From Pseudogymnoascus destructans (lineage: Eukaryota; Ascomycota; Leotiomycetes; Thelebolales; Thelebolaceae), in assembly GCF_001641265.1 (NCBI RefSeq), contig NW_020167534.1:248001-312000 (forward strand): 64,000 nucleotides of DNA, given 5' to 3'. The translations under genes were made by a program, and so were the position numbers. Each line of letters starts with the position of its first letter. Position 1 is the stretch's first letter. The notes under the pieces are model-generated. The model saw nothing but the letters and a program-made list of their open reading frames with translations, was not told the origin of the DNA and made no database searches. Below are positions 21,857 through 33,323 of the stretch, one piece after another.

Positions 21857-23632
21857 ATGCCCTTATTAACGGGAATCAGGCCCTTGTACCGAAGGCAAAA
21901 CGCCTCTGCCATACTGAGAAACATTCGACAAGCACAAGGCTACGGCAGGGGATATACCAGTGATGGTGGCCCACCAACTCCTGACAGGTCAGCCGCTATA
22001 CGTCGGACTGGACTACTGGTATCGGCAATCGTAGGAGCTGGAGCCGTATATGCGATTACCTATTCGAGGACACCACCAGAAGCAAAGGCTCCAAAAACTC
22101 ACATCCCTCCTGCTGAATTGACATTCGAGCAAGAAAGGAAGAAGCCTGCATCTGCAGAGGAGAATAGGGAGGCGATTAGCCCCCAACACATACAAATCAA
22201 GAAGAGCTGGGAAAATCCAGGAGTATTTGCATGGGGATCGAATAGCGGCCACGTCGTTGCGCCGGAATCGAATGAGCCTGCAATTAAAGTGCCGAGGAGG
22301 ATCGCATACTTTGATGGCCTTGTCTTGCGAGATCTAAAACTTGATCTCAACTTTGGAGCGGCAGTCACTGAGAATGGAGATGTCCTGCAATGGGGCGCCG
22401 GCTACTCTACAGACTTGCCGGGCCCAACTGCGACCCTTACTGGAAAGAACATCACAAAGATATCATTATCAGGAGATCGGGTCATAGCACTAGCCAAGAA
22501 CGGCTCGGTGTTCTCTCTGCCCGTTTCCCGCAAGGCCCAGATTGAAGACTCTAAGCCGAAACAAAGCAGTCTCTTCGGATTGTGGAGCTTCAAGTCCCCT
22601 CTTAGCTACGAGGAGATCAAAATACCCAACCTCAGCTACGGAGAGAAAGTCTCCGATATCAGCACCGGCCAAGAGCACTGTCTTCTACTCACAAGCTCTG
22701 GCCGCCTCTTCTCCTCCGCCACCTCCCACGCTTCCTTCCCCGCCAAAGGCCAACTCGGAATCCCAGGCCTGATGCGCTCCGTTCTCCCAGCCGGAGAAGT
22801 GCTCCACCACCCCGCTCACGAAATCGAGGGCCTTAAGGGCACCCGCATTTCCAAGATAGCAACCGGCGACTACCACTCCGTCTGCGTCGACGACCGCGGC
22901 CGCGTCTTCACATTCGGCGACAACTCAGCCGGGCAACTCGGCATCGAGCCCACCCCCCAAAAATCGCACCTCGACGCCCCCTTCCTCCTCCCAGTAGATA
23001 AACTCTACACCGGCTCGAACCTAACCCCCTTCGTGACCAACGTAGCCGCCGGCGGCAAAGACACCTTCTTCACCGTCGACGCCAAGCCCAGCACGCCTAA
23101 CCTCGACGGCTCCGGGGGTGTCCAGATCACACCCAGGATCACGGCTGATACATGGAGCTGCGGAACTGGGATACACGGCACCCTCGGTAATAACCGCTGG
23201 ACGCACACCCAGGGTGTCCCGTCGAAGATCAAGGCTCTCTCCGGCCTCTGCGAATACGACGAGTCGACCAACACCACCGTACCCATCCGCGTCGGCCGCC
23301 TGAGCATCGGAACCACGCATGCCTCGGCGCAGATCTCCAATGTAACGAATGTCGTCACCGATGGCGATAATGAGACCAATTACGGCGCGGACGTGCTGAT
23401 TTGGGGCGGGAATGAGTTCTTCCAGCTCGGGACGGGGAGACGCAATAATGTTAGCGTGCCGACGTATATTGCGCCGCTGGATGCGAGGCGGGATCGGGAT
23501 ATTGGGAAGAGGACGGAAATTAGGTTTCAGGTTGCGCCGAGGAAGAAGATTGTTGTTGGGGGACGGACGGTGGAGGTGGAGCAGAGGGTTGAGTGTGGGA
23601 GGGGGGTGACAGCGGTGTATAGTGCTGTATAA
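21857..23632 (+). CDS. FMP25: RCC1-repeat mitochondrial protein, Fmp25-like
   Basis: An intronless 591-residue protein. The N terminus is Arg-rich without acidic residues for the first 35 or so positions (LYRRQNASAILRNIRQAQ), consistent with a mitochondrial presequence, and is followed by a hydrophobic helix (GLLVSAIVGAGAVYAITY) that fits an inner-membrane anchor. The rest contains RCC1-type blades with motifs such as VFAWGSNSGHV, ISTGQEHCLLLTSSGRLF, IATGDYHSVCVDDRGRVFTFGDN and DVLIWGGNEFFQLGTG. The layout matches yeast Fmp25 (Bca1), an inner-membrane factor linked to assembly of respiratory complex III. The DNA becomes very C-rich from about 22700 to 23250, giving shadow frames on both strands. 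Confidence 0.88.
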   Translation: MPLLTGIRPLYRRQNASAILRNIRQAQGYGRGYTSDGGPPTPDRSAAIRRTGLLVSAIVGAGAVYAITYSRTPPEAKAPKTHIPPAELTFEQERKKPASAEENREAISPQHIQIKKSWENPGVFAWGSNSGHVVAPESNEPAIKVPRRIAYFDGLVLRDLKLDLNFGAAVTENGDVLQWGAGYSTDLPGPTATLTGKNITKISLSGDRVIALAKNGSVFSLPVSRKAQIEDSKPKQSSLFGLWSFKSPLSYEEIKIPNLSYGEKVSDISTGQEHCLLLTSSGRLFSSATSHASFPAKGQLGIPGLMRSVLPAGEVLHHPAHEIEGLKGTRISKIATGDYHSVCVDDRGRVFTFGDNSAGQLGIEPTPQKSHLDAPFLLPVDKLYTGSNLTPFVTNVAAGGKDTFFTVDAKPSTPNLDGSGGVQITPRITADTWSCGTGIHGTLGNNRWTHTQGVPSKIKALSGLCEYDESTNTTVPIRVGRLSIGTTHASAQISNVTNVVTDGDNETNYGADVLIWGGNEFFQLGTGRRNNVSVPTYIAPLDARRDRDIGKRTEIRFQVAPRKKIVVGGRTVEVEQRVECGRGVTAVYSAV

Positions 23633-24952
23633 GGGTAAGGGTTCGTATTTATAGGTGTATTATTGACGGGGCGGAATCCGGGTAGGGATATGTAAAAAAA
23701 GGAGGGTGGATGGCCGATGAGGGTGACAGACCCAGTTGGTCGTGTATGGTAGTTTGAAGTTGGATACGAGGACAGTGGTGAGGCGAAGACGAGGACGAGC
23801 CGGATCTACTATCCCCCCCCTGAATGATTGTCACCATCCACTATTTTGTCAAAAGGCCTCTGCCAGTGATCTCATCTTATTTACGCCTTTTTACCTAAAC
23901 CGATCGCTATAAGTGGGTTTCCACAAACTTCAAAATAGCGGGTCTTTACAATCATTCAGGGGGGGGGATAGTAAAGGTCTATGCTATGGAACAATCCTAT
24001 CTCTATAAAGATAAAGGCAGATGTCCGATTATTGGTGTGGCGGAGGGGAGATATACTATCTATACCGCCTTTAATCTCGAAATTAATATATTCAACTCAA
24101 ATATTATTTTCACATCTGATTCAATATTTATTGCAACACCGAGAGAAATTTAGAGAAGGATTATATTTGCTAAAACATCTGCAACACGGAAACAGGCCTA
24201 ATCCTGCTAAGTTCTATGCTCCAAACTCTCCAAAAAAAAAACTAATTTTGTGTTTTTTTTATCATCCACCCTCCCCGTCTAGGCCCAGGCTCATCGTCTC
24301 GGATCGTACAACAAGTGACCATCAATTGTCTCTAAATCATCCCATCATAAACATCATCGAGCATTTGCACTGCCAGTGCAGCTCGTGATAGATGATATGT
24401 ACCACCCCCCCAACCCCCCCGACCACGCCATTAAGCAGAACAGGTACGAAAAAGGCCGAGTAAAAAATCTCTATCCCTATAACGCCATGCCGAATGTTGT
24501 CCCATAAAGCAGAGCAGCTAAAGGATCCAGGACATCTTCTGGAACCTCGCTCAGTCCAAACGCCAGGGCACCCCGCCACCGCCGCCATCGCCGTCGTACA
24601 CTCCACCTCTCCCGTCGTCGTAAGATATGCCCCAGAAGAACTTCCCTTCAATCTCATTCTACGCCACGCGCGTAGCCTAGATAGACAAAGATTCATATGG
24701 TACAAGCTAGAAGAAACTATTTGGCACGCTCGGAAGCAACTTTGTTGTGCAGACTGTCAAGTCCACCGCCAAAGCGGGAAACCAAACTCCAGGCAAAGTG
24801 AGTCGTAACCCCGTGGAATCAAATGGGCGCCCATCTGCTGAGAGAGTGGTGCTCGCCTACCCATCCTATTATTAGGGTTGTCCAAAAGAAATATAAATAT
24901 GTACAAGGCAACAAGAACCATCCAGTCACTGCCAGACCGCAACTAGTGCGGT
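23633..24952. other. Long convergent intergenic region FMP25/DHH1
   Basis: A 1.3-kb stretch between stop codons of convergent genes. It contains the MITE-like element described separately, an AT-rich block at about 23980-24260, and poly-A and poly-T runs near 24230-24260. Plus-strand frames at 23981-24388 and 24494-24808 lack recognisable domains and have AT-driven or low-complexity content. No gene is called. Confidence 0.5.
23807..23973. mobile_element. MITE-like element with about 25-bp terminal inverted repeats
   Basis: The left end reads TACTATC followed by 8 C and TGAATGATTGT; the right end at 23948-23973 is its reverse complement with 9 instead of 8 G. Inside the ends, CACTATTTTG on the left matches CGCTATTTTG on the right, so a weaker repeat extends inward to about 45 bp. 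Both ends carry TA, which would be a TA target duplication as made by Tc1/mariner/pogo-type transposases. The 167-bp length and lack of coding capacity fit a non-autonomous miniature inverted-repeat element. No transposase gene is in the window. Confidence 0.8.
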
Positions 24953-26667
24953 CTACGATGGTGGAGGTGCTTGGCCTCTGCCGCCTCTTGCGCCGTCGAA
25001 TCCGCGGCCGCGGCCGGGTTGGGCTCCGACCCTCGCGTTGCCCCGGGAGAAGTTTTGGTTGCGTTGTTGACCCTGGGGTTGGTTCGATGGTTGGCGCTGT
25101 CCTTGAGACTGGCCCTGTTGTAATTGGGCTTGTGCCTGGGCCTGGGCTTGAGGCTGTGCCTCGCCGGGTGGGCCTTGACGTCCATTGCTGTAGTTTGCCA
25201 GTGCCTGACCGCCGCGCTGTTGAATCTGAAGTTGCTCTCTTGGAGGTTGCTGACGTGGTGCAGGGTTGGAAATCGGGCGCGGGATGCTCTCGGGCGAATC
25301 ATAAACGTATAGATTCTTATCAATCATGGCGGGAATAGGCTGGATCTCTGTGCCCAGTTCCTTCTCAATGTTGTACAAGTTGAAGCGGTCGTCCCAGTTG
25401 ATCAGGTTGATCGCCAATCCAAGATGTCCGAATCGACCAGAGCGACCAATACGATGGAGATAAGTTTCGGCATTTTTCGGGAAGTCGAAGTTGATGACAA
25501 CGTTAACGGCCTGGATATCAATACCACGAGTGAGCAAGTCAGAGCAGACAAGATTGCGGCAGACTCCGTTACGGAAGTCGTGGAAAACACGGTTGCGGTT
25601 AGCTTGAAGCATGCGAGCGTGACTGTAAAAGCAAGAGTATCCTAACTCTGTGATTTTCTTGGCGAGGAGTTCGACACGGTTTGTGGAGTTGCAGAAGATG
25701 ATAGATTGGTTGATTTGAAGCTTGGAGAAGAGTGTGTTCAGGCAGTGGACCTTCTGCTTCTCTTCAACGAAGGCGTAATATTGGGTGATACCGCGGAGGG
25801 TGAGTTCGTCCATGAGGTTGATCTCGTATGGCTGGTCCATGTTCTTAACGGAGAAGGCCTGGACGGATCGAGGGAAGGTTGCGCTGAAAAGCATTATTTG
25901 GCGGTCCTTGGGATGAAATTGAAGAAGCTGCTCAATGACAGGTGTAAATTCAGGAGACAAAAGTTTATCAGCTTCATCCATGATGAACATGGGGCATTCG
26001 CTGAGATCTGCAACACTTTTGCCTGCAAGATCGAGTATTCGTCCTGGAGTGCCGACAACGATGTGAACAGGCTCAGCGAGGCGAACAATATCATCTCTTA
26101 ACCCTGTACCACCGGTTGTGACCATGACATTTACGCCAAGATGTTTCCCAAGGGTCTTGCAAACTTGAGACGTTTGGAGAGCAAGCTCGCGGGTTGGGAC
26201 GAGGATAAGACATTGGATTTTGGAGCTCTTGGGATTGATGCGTTCAAGCGCCGGGATAACGAATGCAGCGGTTTTGCCAGTTCCGTTCTTTGCACGGGCA
26301 AGGATATCTCGGCCCGTGAGGGCGACTGGGATAGCTTCTTCCTGGATGGGTGATGGCTTCTCAAAGCCCGCCTCGAAAATCCCCATGAGTAGGTCGCGCT
26401 TGATGGAGAACTCCTCAAACTCGAGGCCCTTGGTTGCGGTAACATCCTAAATAGTTTAGCAACATGTCGCTTCTTCCAGCGAACGTGATACCGACCTCAG
26501 TTTGTTGTCTGTTGTCCTTCGCTGGGATCTTCAGTTTTTTTTTCCAGTCTGGGTCGTTTTGGCTGCTGCTGTAGACACTGTCAGTGAGACAACTCTTACA
26601 TAACGAAGCTTGTTATATCTCACCCTAATGTGGTGGACTCCAGCTTCCCAGCTAAAGCGTCCGCCAT
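24953..26667 (-). CDS. DHH1: DEAD-box RNA helicase Dhh1 (DDX6/Rck)
   Basis: A cytoplasmic helicase of P-bodies that represses translation and promotes mRNA decapping. Three exons on the minus strand: 26667-26624, 26577-26496 and 26446-24953, giving 539 residues. The N-terminal DWKKKLKIPAKDNRQQTEDVTATKG segment spans the second splice junction, and the Q motif is FEKPSPIQEEAIP. Walker A is AKNGTGKT (residues 94-101), followed by PTRELALQ, TPGR, DEAD (199-202) and SAT; the second lobe has ARMLQANRNRVFHDFRNG, LLTRGID and HRIGRSGRFG. The C-terminal tail from about 430 is Gln-rich, with a run of Gln-Ala repeats, then Arg-Gly-rich, as in other fungal Dhh1 proteins and typical of phase-separating tails. 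Intron 2 has an atypical GTCGGT donor. Confidence 0.96.
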
Positions 26668-27437
26668 TGTGAAGTGAAGATGTGCTGGTGAGTATGGAAG
26701 GGTTTGATATGGGAGGTCTGGTTATTTGGAAGCGTCGAGCCGCTAGTTATGTTATGTTTTCCTTTGTCGCCTTGGGGATCAAAGGGTTGCGGAGGAGGGC
26801 TTCCGGCTTGTTGCCTTGGGGGGCCAACTTATGAAGTCGACTGAGGGGTAGTGGGTGAGTAGAGTGGCTCGAGGCTCGGGTATTGTGTTGACACTGCTCG
26901 TGGGTAAGAAGTTGGTGGTTGAGGAGGTTTTAAGGGCTGTTGATGTCTGGATGTTTGCGTGGTAAGTGTGTTTCTTTGTCAGCCTCAAGAGTTGTGTGTT
27001 TGCGTATGCGGCAAAGTTGAGGTTGGATTGATCCCTTAAGGATTCCTCATGGGAAGGTGGAGCTCAGCGCAGATTGGCTCATCAAGCGAAGATATAGCAT
27101 ACTCTATGGTACATACCAGGTACAGCTCACCGCCTGGGTTTACAGCTCTTTTAAGGCATAGTTCAAGTATAGTGTGGTACCGTGCAGTACCCTTACAATT
27201 TACACGCTTGGGGGGTGCACGGGCCAAGGGATCAACAGACGACTGTCTCATACAAGTCGGATATTATTATATTATAAGTTACTGGAAAATTGAAATCGAC
27301 ACCAACACCACACCACAACTTCAGTCAATCTCTAGTACTATAAACCGCTCATCCTGTAACTTAGTACTGTACAGATAGCTAGATGCAAGAACGCCCCCCT
27401 ATAACAAAATAACAAAATATGCCGCATGCTAGATCAC
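26668..27437. promoter_or_regulatory. DHH1 upstream region and SCOT 3' end
   Basis: 770 bp between two minus-strand genes. The part next to DHH1 is pyrimidine-rich on the minus strand and may be a long 5' leader. Frames of 60-110 codons on either strand show no domains. No gene seen. Confidence 0.45.
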
Positions 27438-29110
27438 TTATAACATTGGCTTCAGATCATCCGCAACCTTGAATGGTGCCCCCGTCCTCGACCTGATCTC
27501 CTCGACTGTTACGCCATCCGCATGCTCGATCAGAGTCAAACCCGTTGCGAAGTCGACATCAAACACACCCTGTATCATGTTAGCAATATTCGACAGCAAT
27601 CTTCGTTCCCAGTGGGACTTACGAGTTCGGTGATGATCCTGGAAACACAGGCCTTCCCGGTCAATGGGAACGCGCACTGGTTGACTATCTTGGCGTTGCC
27701 CTTCTTATCGGTGTGCTCCATCGTGACCACAACCTTGGTCATCCCTGGGTTGCTCACCAAGTCCATAGCACCTCCAAATCCCTTTATCTTACCTGGCAAC
27801 ATCCAGTTGGCCAGATCTCCAGATGCGCTGACTTGCATAGCACCAAGGATGGTCAGGTTGACACGGCCGCTTCTGATCATTCCAAACGACTCTTCGCTTC
27901 CGAACACAGCCGCACCAGGGTTCAGAGTGACGGTCTCCTTTCCGGCATTAATGAGATCCGCATCTTCCATGCCCTTCACTGGGTATGGGCCAAGGCCAAG
28001 GATTCCGTTCTCAGACTGCAACTGGACCTCGACTTCTGGGCCGACAAAGGCTGGGGCGAGCATGGGCATGCCGATGCCGAGGTTGGCGTACATTCCGTTC
28101 TTGAACTCCTTCGCAGCTCTTCTTACGATTCTCTCTCTCTTCGCTGCTGCCTCGCCGCTTCCAAGTGCCTTCTTGGCGCCCTCTTCGCCTTCGTTCTCTT
28201 CCTTCTTGAAGGTATATTTCTCGATCTGCTTCTCTGAGGTAGACTGAATAACGCGCTTGACGTAGATACCTGGGAGATGGACAGCTTCCGGGGCAATCTC
28301 CCCTGGCTCGACGATATGCTCGGCCTCGACAATGGTCATCTTTGCGTTACGTCCCATAGCACCGTTGAAGTTGTTTGCAGTGAGTCTGAACTGGCAGTTA
28401 CCGAGCTTATCGGCCTTCCAGGCCTTGACGAAGGCGTAGTCACCCTTAATGCTCTCCTCCAAGAGGTATGACTTCCCATCGAAGACCTTAACATCTTTAG
28501 GGTAAGAATACTCCTTTGGAGTACCACCTGGGTTGTGGCGAAGTGGCAGCTCTCCGGTTTGGACAACGGTCCCAAAAGCAGCTGGGGTATAGAAAGCTGG
28601 AATGCCCTTGCCACCAGCGGCACAACGCTCTGCAAGTGTTCCTTGTGGGGTAAGTTCCAGCTCAACCTCGCCACTGAGATACATGGTTTCGAATGTCTTG
28701 TTCTCGCCAATATAACTTGCAACCATCTTCTTGATTTGTTTCGACTTTAGGAGCTTGCCCAAACCCGAGTTGTCGGTTCCAGCATTGTTGGAGACGGCTG
28801 TCAGGCCCGAGATGTGCTTGTTCTTCAACACCTCGTCGATCAGGGTATCTGGAACACCGCAGAGTCCAAAACCACCACAGAGGAGGGTGGAGTTCGCCTT
28901 CATGTCCTTGATGGCTTCAGCGGCAGATGGGAGAACCTTGTTGATATCAGCCCTCCTGGAAGTCGACGCAAACGTGCGAGCAAAGAGGATGGCATGCTGT
29001 AACAAGAATTAGCAAGCTGAACGTCAATTAGCAAATAGGGATCTGGTACGAACGTTGCTATGTTTGGTGTACGCCCGTGCGGTACGCATGGACAGCGTTG
29101 CGGACGGCAT
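27438..29110 (-). CDS. SCOT: Succinyl-CoA:3-ketoacid CoA-transferase, mitochondrial
   Basis: A class I CoA-transferase that moves CoA from succinyl-CoA to 3-oxoacids such as acetoacetate; some fungal relatives use acetate. Three exons on the minus strand: 29110-29054, 28996-27623 and 27569-27438, 520 residues, the usual size of the fused alpha-beta enzyme. The N terminus is basic and hydroxylated (MPSATLSMRTARAYTKHSN), consistent with a mitochondrial presequence. The alpha half has GGFGLCGVPDTLI and SNNAGTDNSGLG. A charged linker (EENEGEEGAKKALGSGEAAAK) joins it to the beta half, which begins near RRAAKEFKNGMYANLGIGMP. The catalytic Glu lies in SENGILGLGP at about residue 348. The end has VTVEEIRSRTGAPFKV. 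Intron 1 uses a weak GTTCGT donor, chosen because it keeps the frame. Confidence 0.93.
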
Positions 29111-29615
29111 TTTGATATATGCTATTTTAAGTGACAACAAGGTGCTGGTCTAGAGGAACGATCCTACAGTTCACCAATTCAATGCGACTGACAGGTAGGC
29201 TTATGGAATTTATTTTGCAATATGAAGGTGACAAGATAGATCGGCTAAGACTGAGAAATGGCACCCGGTAGCTCTTATGTGCTAGGAGTCGCACGGGCAG
29301 TAGAGGAAGAAGCATTATGCGGGAAGACGGTTACCCTCGTGGAAGATGCTTGTCCTCGGCTTCCACGATCCGGGGCACCAATAGGATGTCGAGGAGGCCC
29401 TCAGCCTTGTGCGGAAGGCTCCGAAAACCGCAGCGGAGGGATGCCGCGTTTGACATATGCATGGGCCCCGTCGGTAACAGGGCATATGCCCTGTGACAAA
29501 CTATGCACTACTTATCACATACCGAACGATATCAACGATGCGAATATTGTCTATGAACTTGTTGTTTATTCAATCCCAGTAATATAGTAAGTTAGATACA
29601 AAGAGACCTAGGGTA
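29111..29615. promoter_or_regulatory. SCOT promoter and UTP22 3' region
   Basis: 505 bp between two minus-strand genes. It includes a perfect 18-bp palindrome centred on CATATG at 29477-29494 (ACAGGGCA/TGCCCTGT arms), which could be a dimeric protein-binding site. A 109-codon plus-strand frame has no domain and is not called. Confidence 0.45.
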
Positions 29616-32600
29616 TCAGCGCCTCACTTCTATTTTGAACACCATATCCCCTCCCAACCTTGCCATTTCCGACATAATAGCATCTTTGTCGATTGCAACC
29701 TGTCCCGCCGTCTCTTCCCCACCGCCCAGAGCTTTTGTTGCATAGGGCATATTGACCTTAAACGCCCTCGTCGCAGTCTGGGGGCTCCAAATCCCAGCGA
29801 TTACATTGCTCGAGGATTCATCGTGGAACAGCACCATCGTGGTAGTGTACAGTGCCCTTAGCTCTTCAACATACAGCCTCGCGGGCTCATACCCTACATA
29901 GAGCAGATCCTCTTCAGTTTGGATGTCCAGATTCTTGAACTTGGCTGTTTTGGCGTCCCTCTTGCCGCGGCGAGATCCTGCAAACTTGGGAGACAGGTAG
30001 ATAACGAAATCGTACTCGCCTAGCGAAGGCACAAACAGTGTCTTGGGATCAAGTTGTAGTCCTTCTTCCTTCAAGAGCTTACAGGCAGATCGCGCGAGGG
30101 CGGTCATGCGCGATGCGACGACCTTTGACGGCATGCCATCTGTGAATGTCGTCCCGGATACATCGTGGTTCGTCGCCGCAAAAAGCACAACGCGGTTCAT
30201 TCCTGGGTCGACTTCGCGCCATGCCTCAAGTCGCACGTTGATGGCGGAGATCTCTTTGCTAGTCATAATTCCACCAAAGTCCACAATCAGGGGCGTATTG
30301 CGCCAGTCCCATCTAGCGATGAACTGGAGTGTGCGCAGGAATCCTGTCATGCTTGATGAAGGAGCGCGCCATGGGTAAGGCTGCAGGAATGTTCGGATGA
30401 CGAGAAGCTCGATGAGCTCTTCCCTGAAGTGGGTGGAGAGCATATGTGCGCTGAACCACTTCTTAACAAGGCGCATGGTGGGAGACAGCAGGGGGAATCT
30501 GGTGCAGTGTGTAGCAACTGATTGTGTGTGAAGCGGCAGCTGTAAAAACATGTACTTATACTGTGCCAACGCAGCAATTGCACTATGTGCGTCGCTTGAT
30601 TTGCTTTTGACCTGGTTCTCAAGTAGTGTTTGCTCCCGGTCGTTGTGGATCCTAAGACGGAAAACTGCACCAGATGGCTCAGTAATATCGAGGAACGGAT
30701 AGTTCAGAAGCGGCTCGTCGTTATTCTCAAGACCAAGCTTGGCCTTGTAGCGTTGGCTAGTAAGCTCCAGCAGCTCTCCGATTTTTATTAAGAAAGCGAC
30801 CTTGGTACGTTGAATAGCCACAACATCATCTGGCCATCTACCAGATCCTTCAAAGGCGATCAACACCTCAGCAGGGTAGCGTAACGGGTTGCGGGGTCCG
30901 TAATCAGGTGCATTAATGAATGAGGAGCGCAATTGTGCTCCAATAGGAGAAAGTTGCTTGAGTTGCAATGGTAGCTGTTCGAGATCTCTGATACTTTGTT
31001 CCAGTGTCTTGAATGACTCCTTGAGAGAAGTAAATGCGGCCGTATCTGACACTGAGTCCGGTAGGAGGGCATCGAAAGAATCTCCAACAATAGACAGATC
31101 CCTGTTGGGGTTTAAACCGATGTGCCTGTTGAGAATATACGCAATAATCTGTTCGAATATCGACGCATTAGGAGTCTTCGTCCAAACCAAACTTTCAAGG
31201 ATACTGCCATCCTTAAAACGCCGCAACTCCGACTTGTTGCCCCAGAAGTTACGGAACGTCTCTGCTGCCTTTTTGTCCTCGGCAGCTGGCCCATGGTCAA
31301 CAGCTCTGTGAATATGTTCTGGGTCGAAAACCAGGCCAACTTGAATATGAGGAGAAGGTGATGGCGGAAAGCTCTTTGTCTTCCAGCGGGAATGGTCGTC
31401 GAATTTAACATGAATAAGCTTTACCCTGTCGCCTAAGGCTTCTTTCAGGACGTTAAATATCTTCGAGCTTAACAGCCAATTATTAGATCTGTGATCTTGA
31501 GGACTTATAGTTCCAGTAGCGCTCGAGCCATCGATTTTGATGACGCTGTCAAATTGTTGCAGAGGGTTGTCTTTCTTGAGAATAAACGTAGCCTCAAACT
31601 GGTCAAAAACTTCGTCATTCAGCATGGCGAGGGAAACATGTGCTTCTTGTCGGAGCATGTCGTAAGACGAAGCTGACATCTTAAATAATACATTGTGCCC
31701 TCTTGGGCCATCGTAAAATGTTGGTAGGTGTGACTTCGGAATGGGGGGATCCCCAGCCTGAATTAGAGTTGGTGTTGCCACCATGTTGCTTGTGGCTAGA
31801 TATTGTACCATGCCCTTGAAGAGCTGATAGCTGTTATAACCGGGAGATAGGGCCTTGCGGCCCTTTGGGCCACCTCCTTGTAGCAATAGCGCAGTCAACG
31901 CGGCCCATTCAAAATTTCCAAAGCCACCATCCGATACAGAGCTTCCAAATCCACGTTGTCGAAGCCAGATACGGCCAAGGACGCAAGCGTCCACGAAGCC
32001 TTCGGCCGATTTCACAGTTTGGTGTAAGAGCTTCAAATAAGCCTCGTGGTTGCATTCAACTTGCAGAGTTGCATTGTAAAATGGGGTAGGGGCTGGTGCA
32101 ACGGTCTCGCCAGTTGGCCCAGCTTTAGGCCGGATGGAATTCTTCGTGGGGTGTAATTTGCTGTCAGCAAAAAACCCCTTAGGGCAGGCAGGAATAATGC
32201 GTATCTCGCAACGAGATTTCGAGAATTCCGTTGGCTCACCACCTGTCTTGTATCAGTAAGGGCACTTAATTAAGTCGGCGGGGAGAGGCTTACCCTTTCC
32301 TGGTTTCACAACCAGAACAGGCTGTAAGTCGTTTCCGTGGAGATTCTCCATGCTGAGATCAAATGATTCCTCTTCCCCGTTTTGTAGCCCTACAGCAATG
32401 CAAGCAAGATAATATGCCCTCTTGTAGAAGTATCTGTAGTTGAGATAGTCCTTTTCTTGCAAAATAGACGCTGGTATGGTCACAACCATATCGATCACCA
32501 TTGTACTGTCTGCCTTTTCCATGTTCTTCAACGGATAGCTGCCCACCACGTTTACGTTCCACGGCTTCGCATATGCCAACTTATAGGCTGTTGTCTTGTC

Positions 32601-33045
32601 AGGCCTTGGTTCTGGGAAAGGCACCATGACCCTGTGGGTTTTCAGTAGAACTTTTGTCGCCTCATGAAACTACATAACAGTTTAGCACATGATATTGGAT
32701 TCAAAAGTTGGCGCAGTTGCTTACTGGCATCTCTTCACGGTCCGGAATGGCCTCTACGAGTGTTTTCAATTTTCGCAAAACGTTGCCAACAGGACCCAGT
32801 TGTTTTGCGTAATTCGGCTTCACTTCCACTAACATCTCCTCTACTTGAAGCTTGAATAGACTTGAATTGTATGCATCTCCCGCGAAAGGTGCAGCAGCGC
32901 TGCTGCTTTTATGCGATTTCATTGTCGCAGCTGGGTTTTGTGTCGCCGCCACGCCCATTGGAACGGAGGGATTGGAGTCATCGCTAGCCTGGGGCATTTC
33001 AGCAGTTGTATCAAGCTTGCGCCTTTTTGTCGTTTGCGGCTCCAT
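29616..33045 (-). CDS. UTP22: U3 snoRNP protein Utp22 (NOL6/Nrap)
   Basis: A nucleolar component of the small-subunit processome, needed for early 18S rRNA processing; yeast Utp22 associates with Rrp7 and CK2 in the UTP-C subcomplex. Three exons on the minus strand: 33045-32725, 32669-32294 and 32242-29616, in phase, 1107 residues. A basic KRRKL stretch near the N terminus suits nuclear import. The conserved Nrap region includes VGSYPLKNMEKADSTMVIDM, LGRIWLRQRGF, NNWLLSSKIFNVLKEALGDR, RRFKDGSILESLVW and WSAHML-like segments near KKWFSAHMLSTHF. The fold is related to nucleotidyltransferases but the enzyme site is not conserved in the family. The start could be upstream: the frame stays open to a TTG at 33153, but 33045 is the first ATG. 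Confidence 0.94.
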
Positions 33046-33323
33046 TGAATGGGAGCCAAAGGGCTCGGTGGGGATAAGAGGTAGTTCAAGGTTCTTTCGA
33101 GTATCAATATCAAGAGAAAGTATGGATTTGAGATTCAGTTTTTGATGGTCCAAGCGTTTCTTATCTTATCGGACAATCGGGTGGACCAGGCCAAGTGGGT
33201 GGACCTGAGGGGCGATGTCGGTGCCGAAATGGTCGGACGACCCCGCGACTATTTTAATTGCTTCTTTTACAAACAAGAAAACCCTCGAGTTCAAACATAT
33301 TTTTGTGCGAACATCGATCCAAT
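33046..33323. promoter_or_regulatory. Divergent promoter UTP22/STR2
   Basis: A 278-bp region between two divergent start codons. The UTP22 reading frame remains open through its right part without an ATG, so part may be 5' leader. No binding site is assigned. Confidence 0.5.

Noticed and set aside
23981..24388. A 135-codon AT-rich frame in the FMP25/DHH1 intergenic region
   Set aside because: Composition is AT-rich and Lys/Ile/Leu-heavy, with poly-A-driven Lys runs; no recognised motif.
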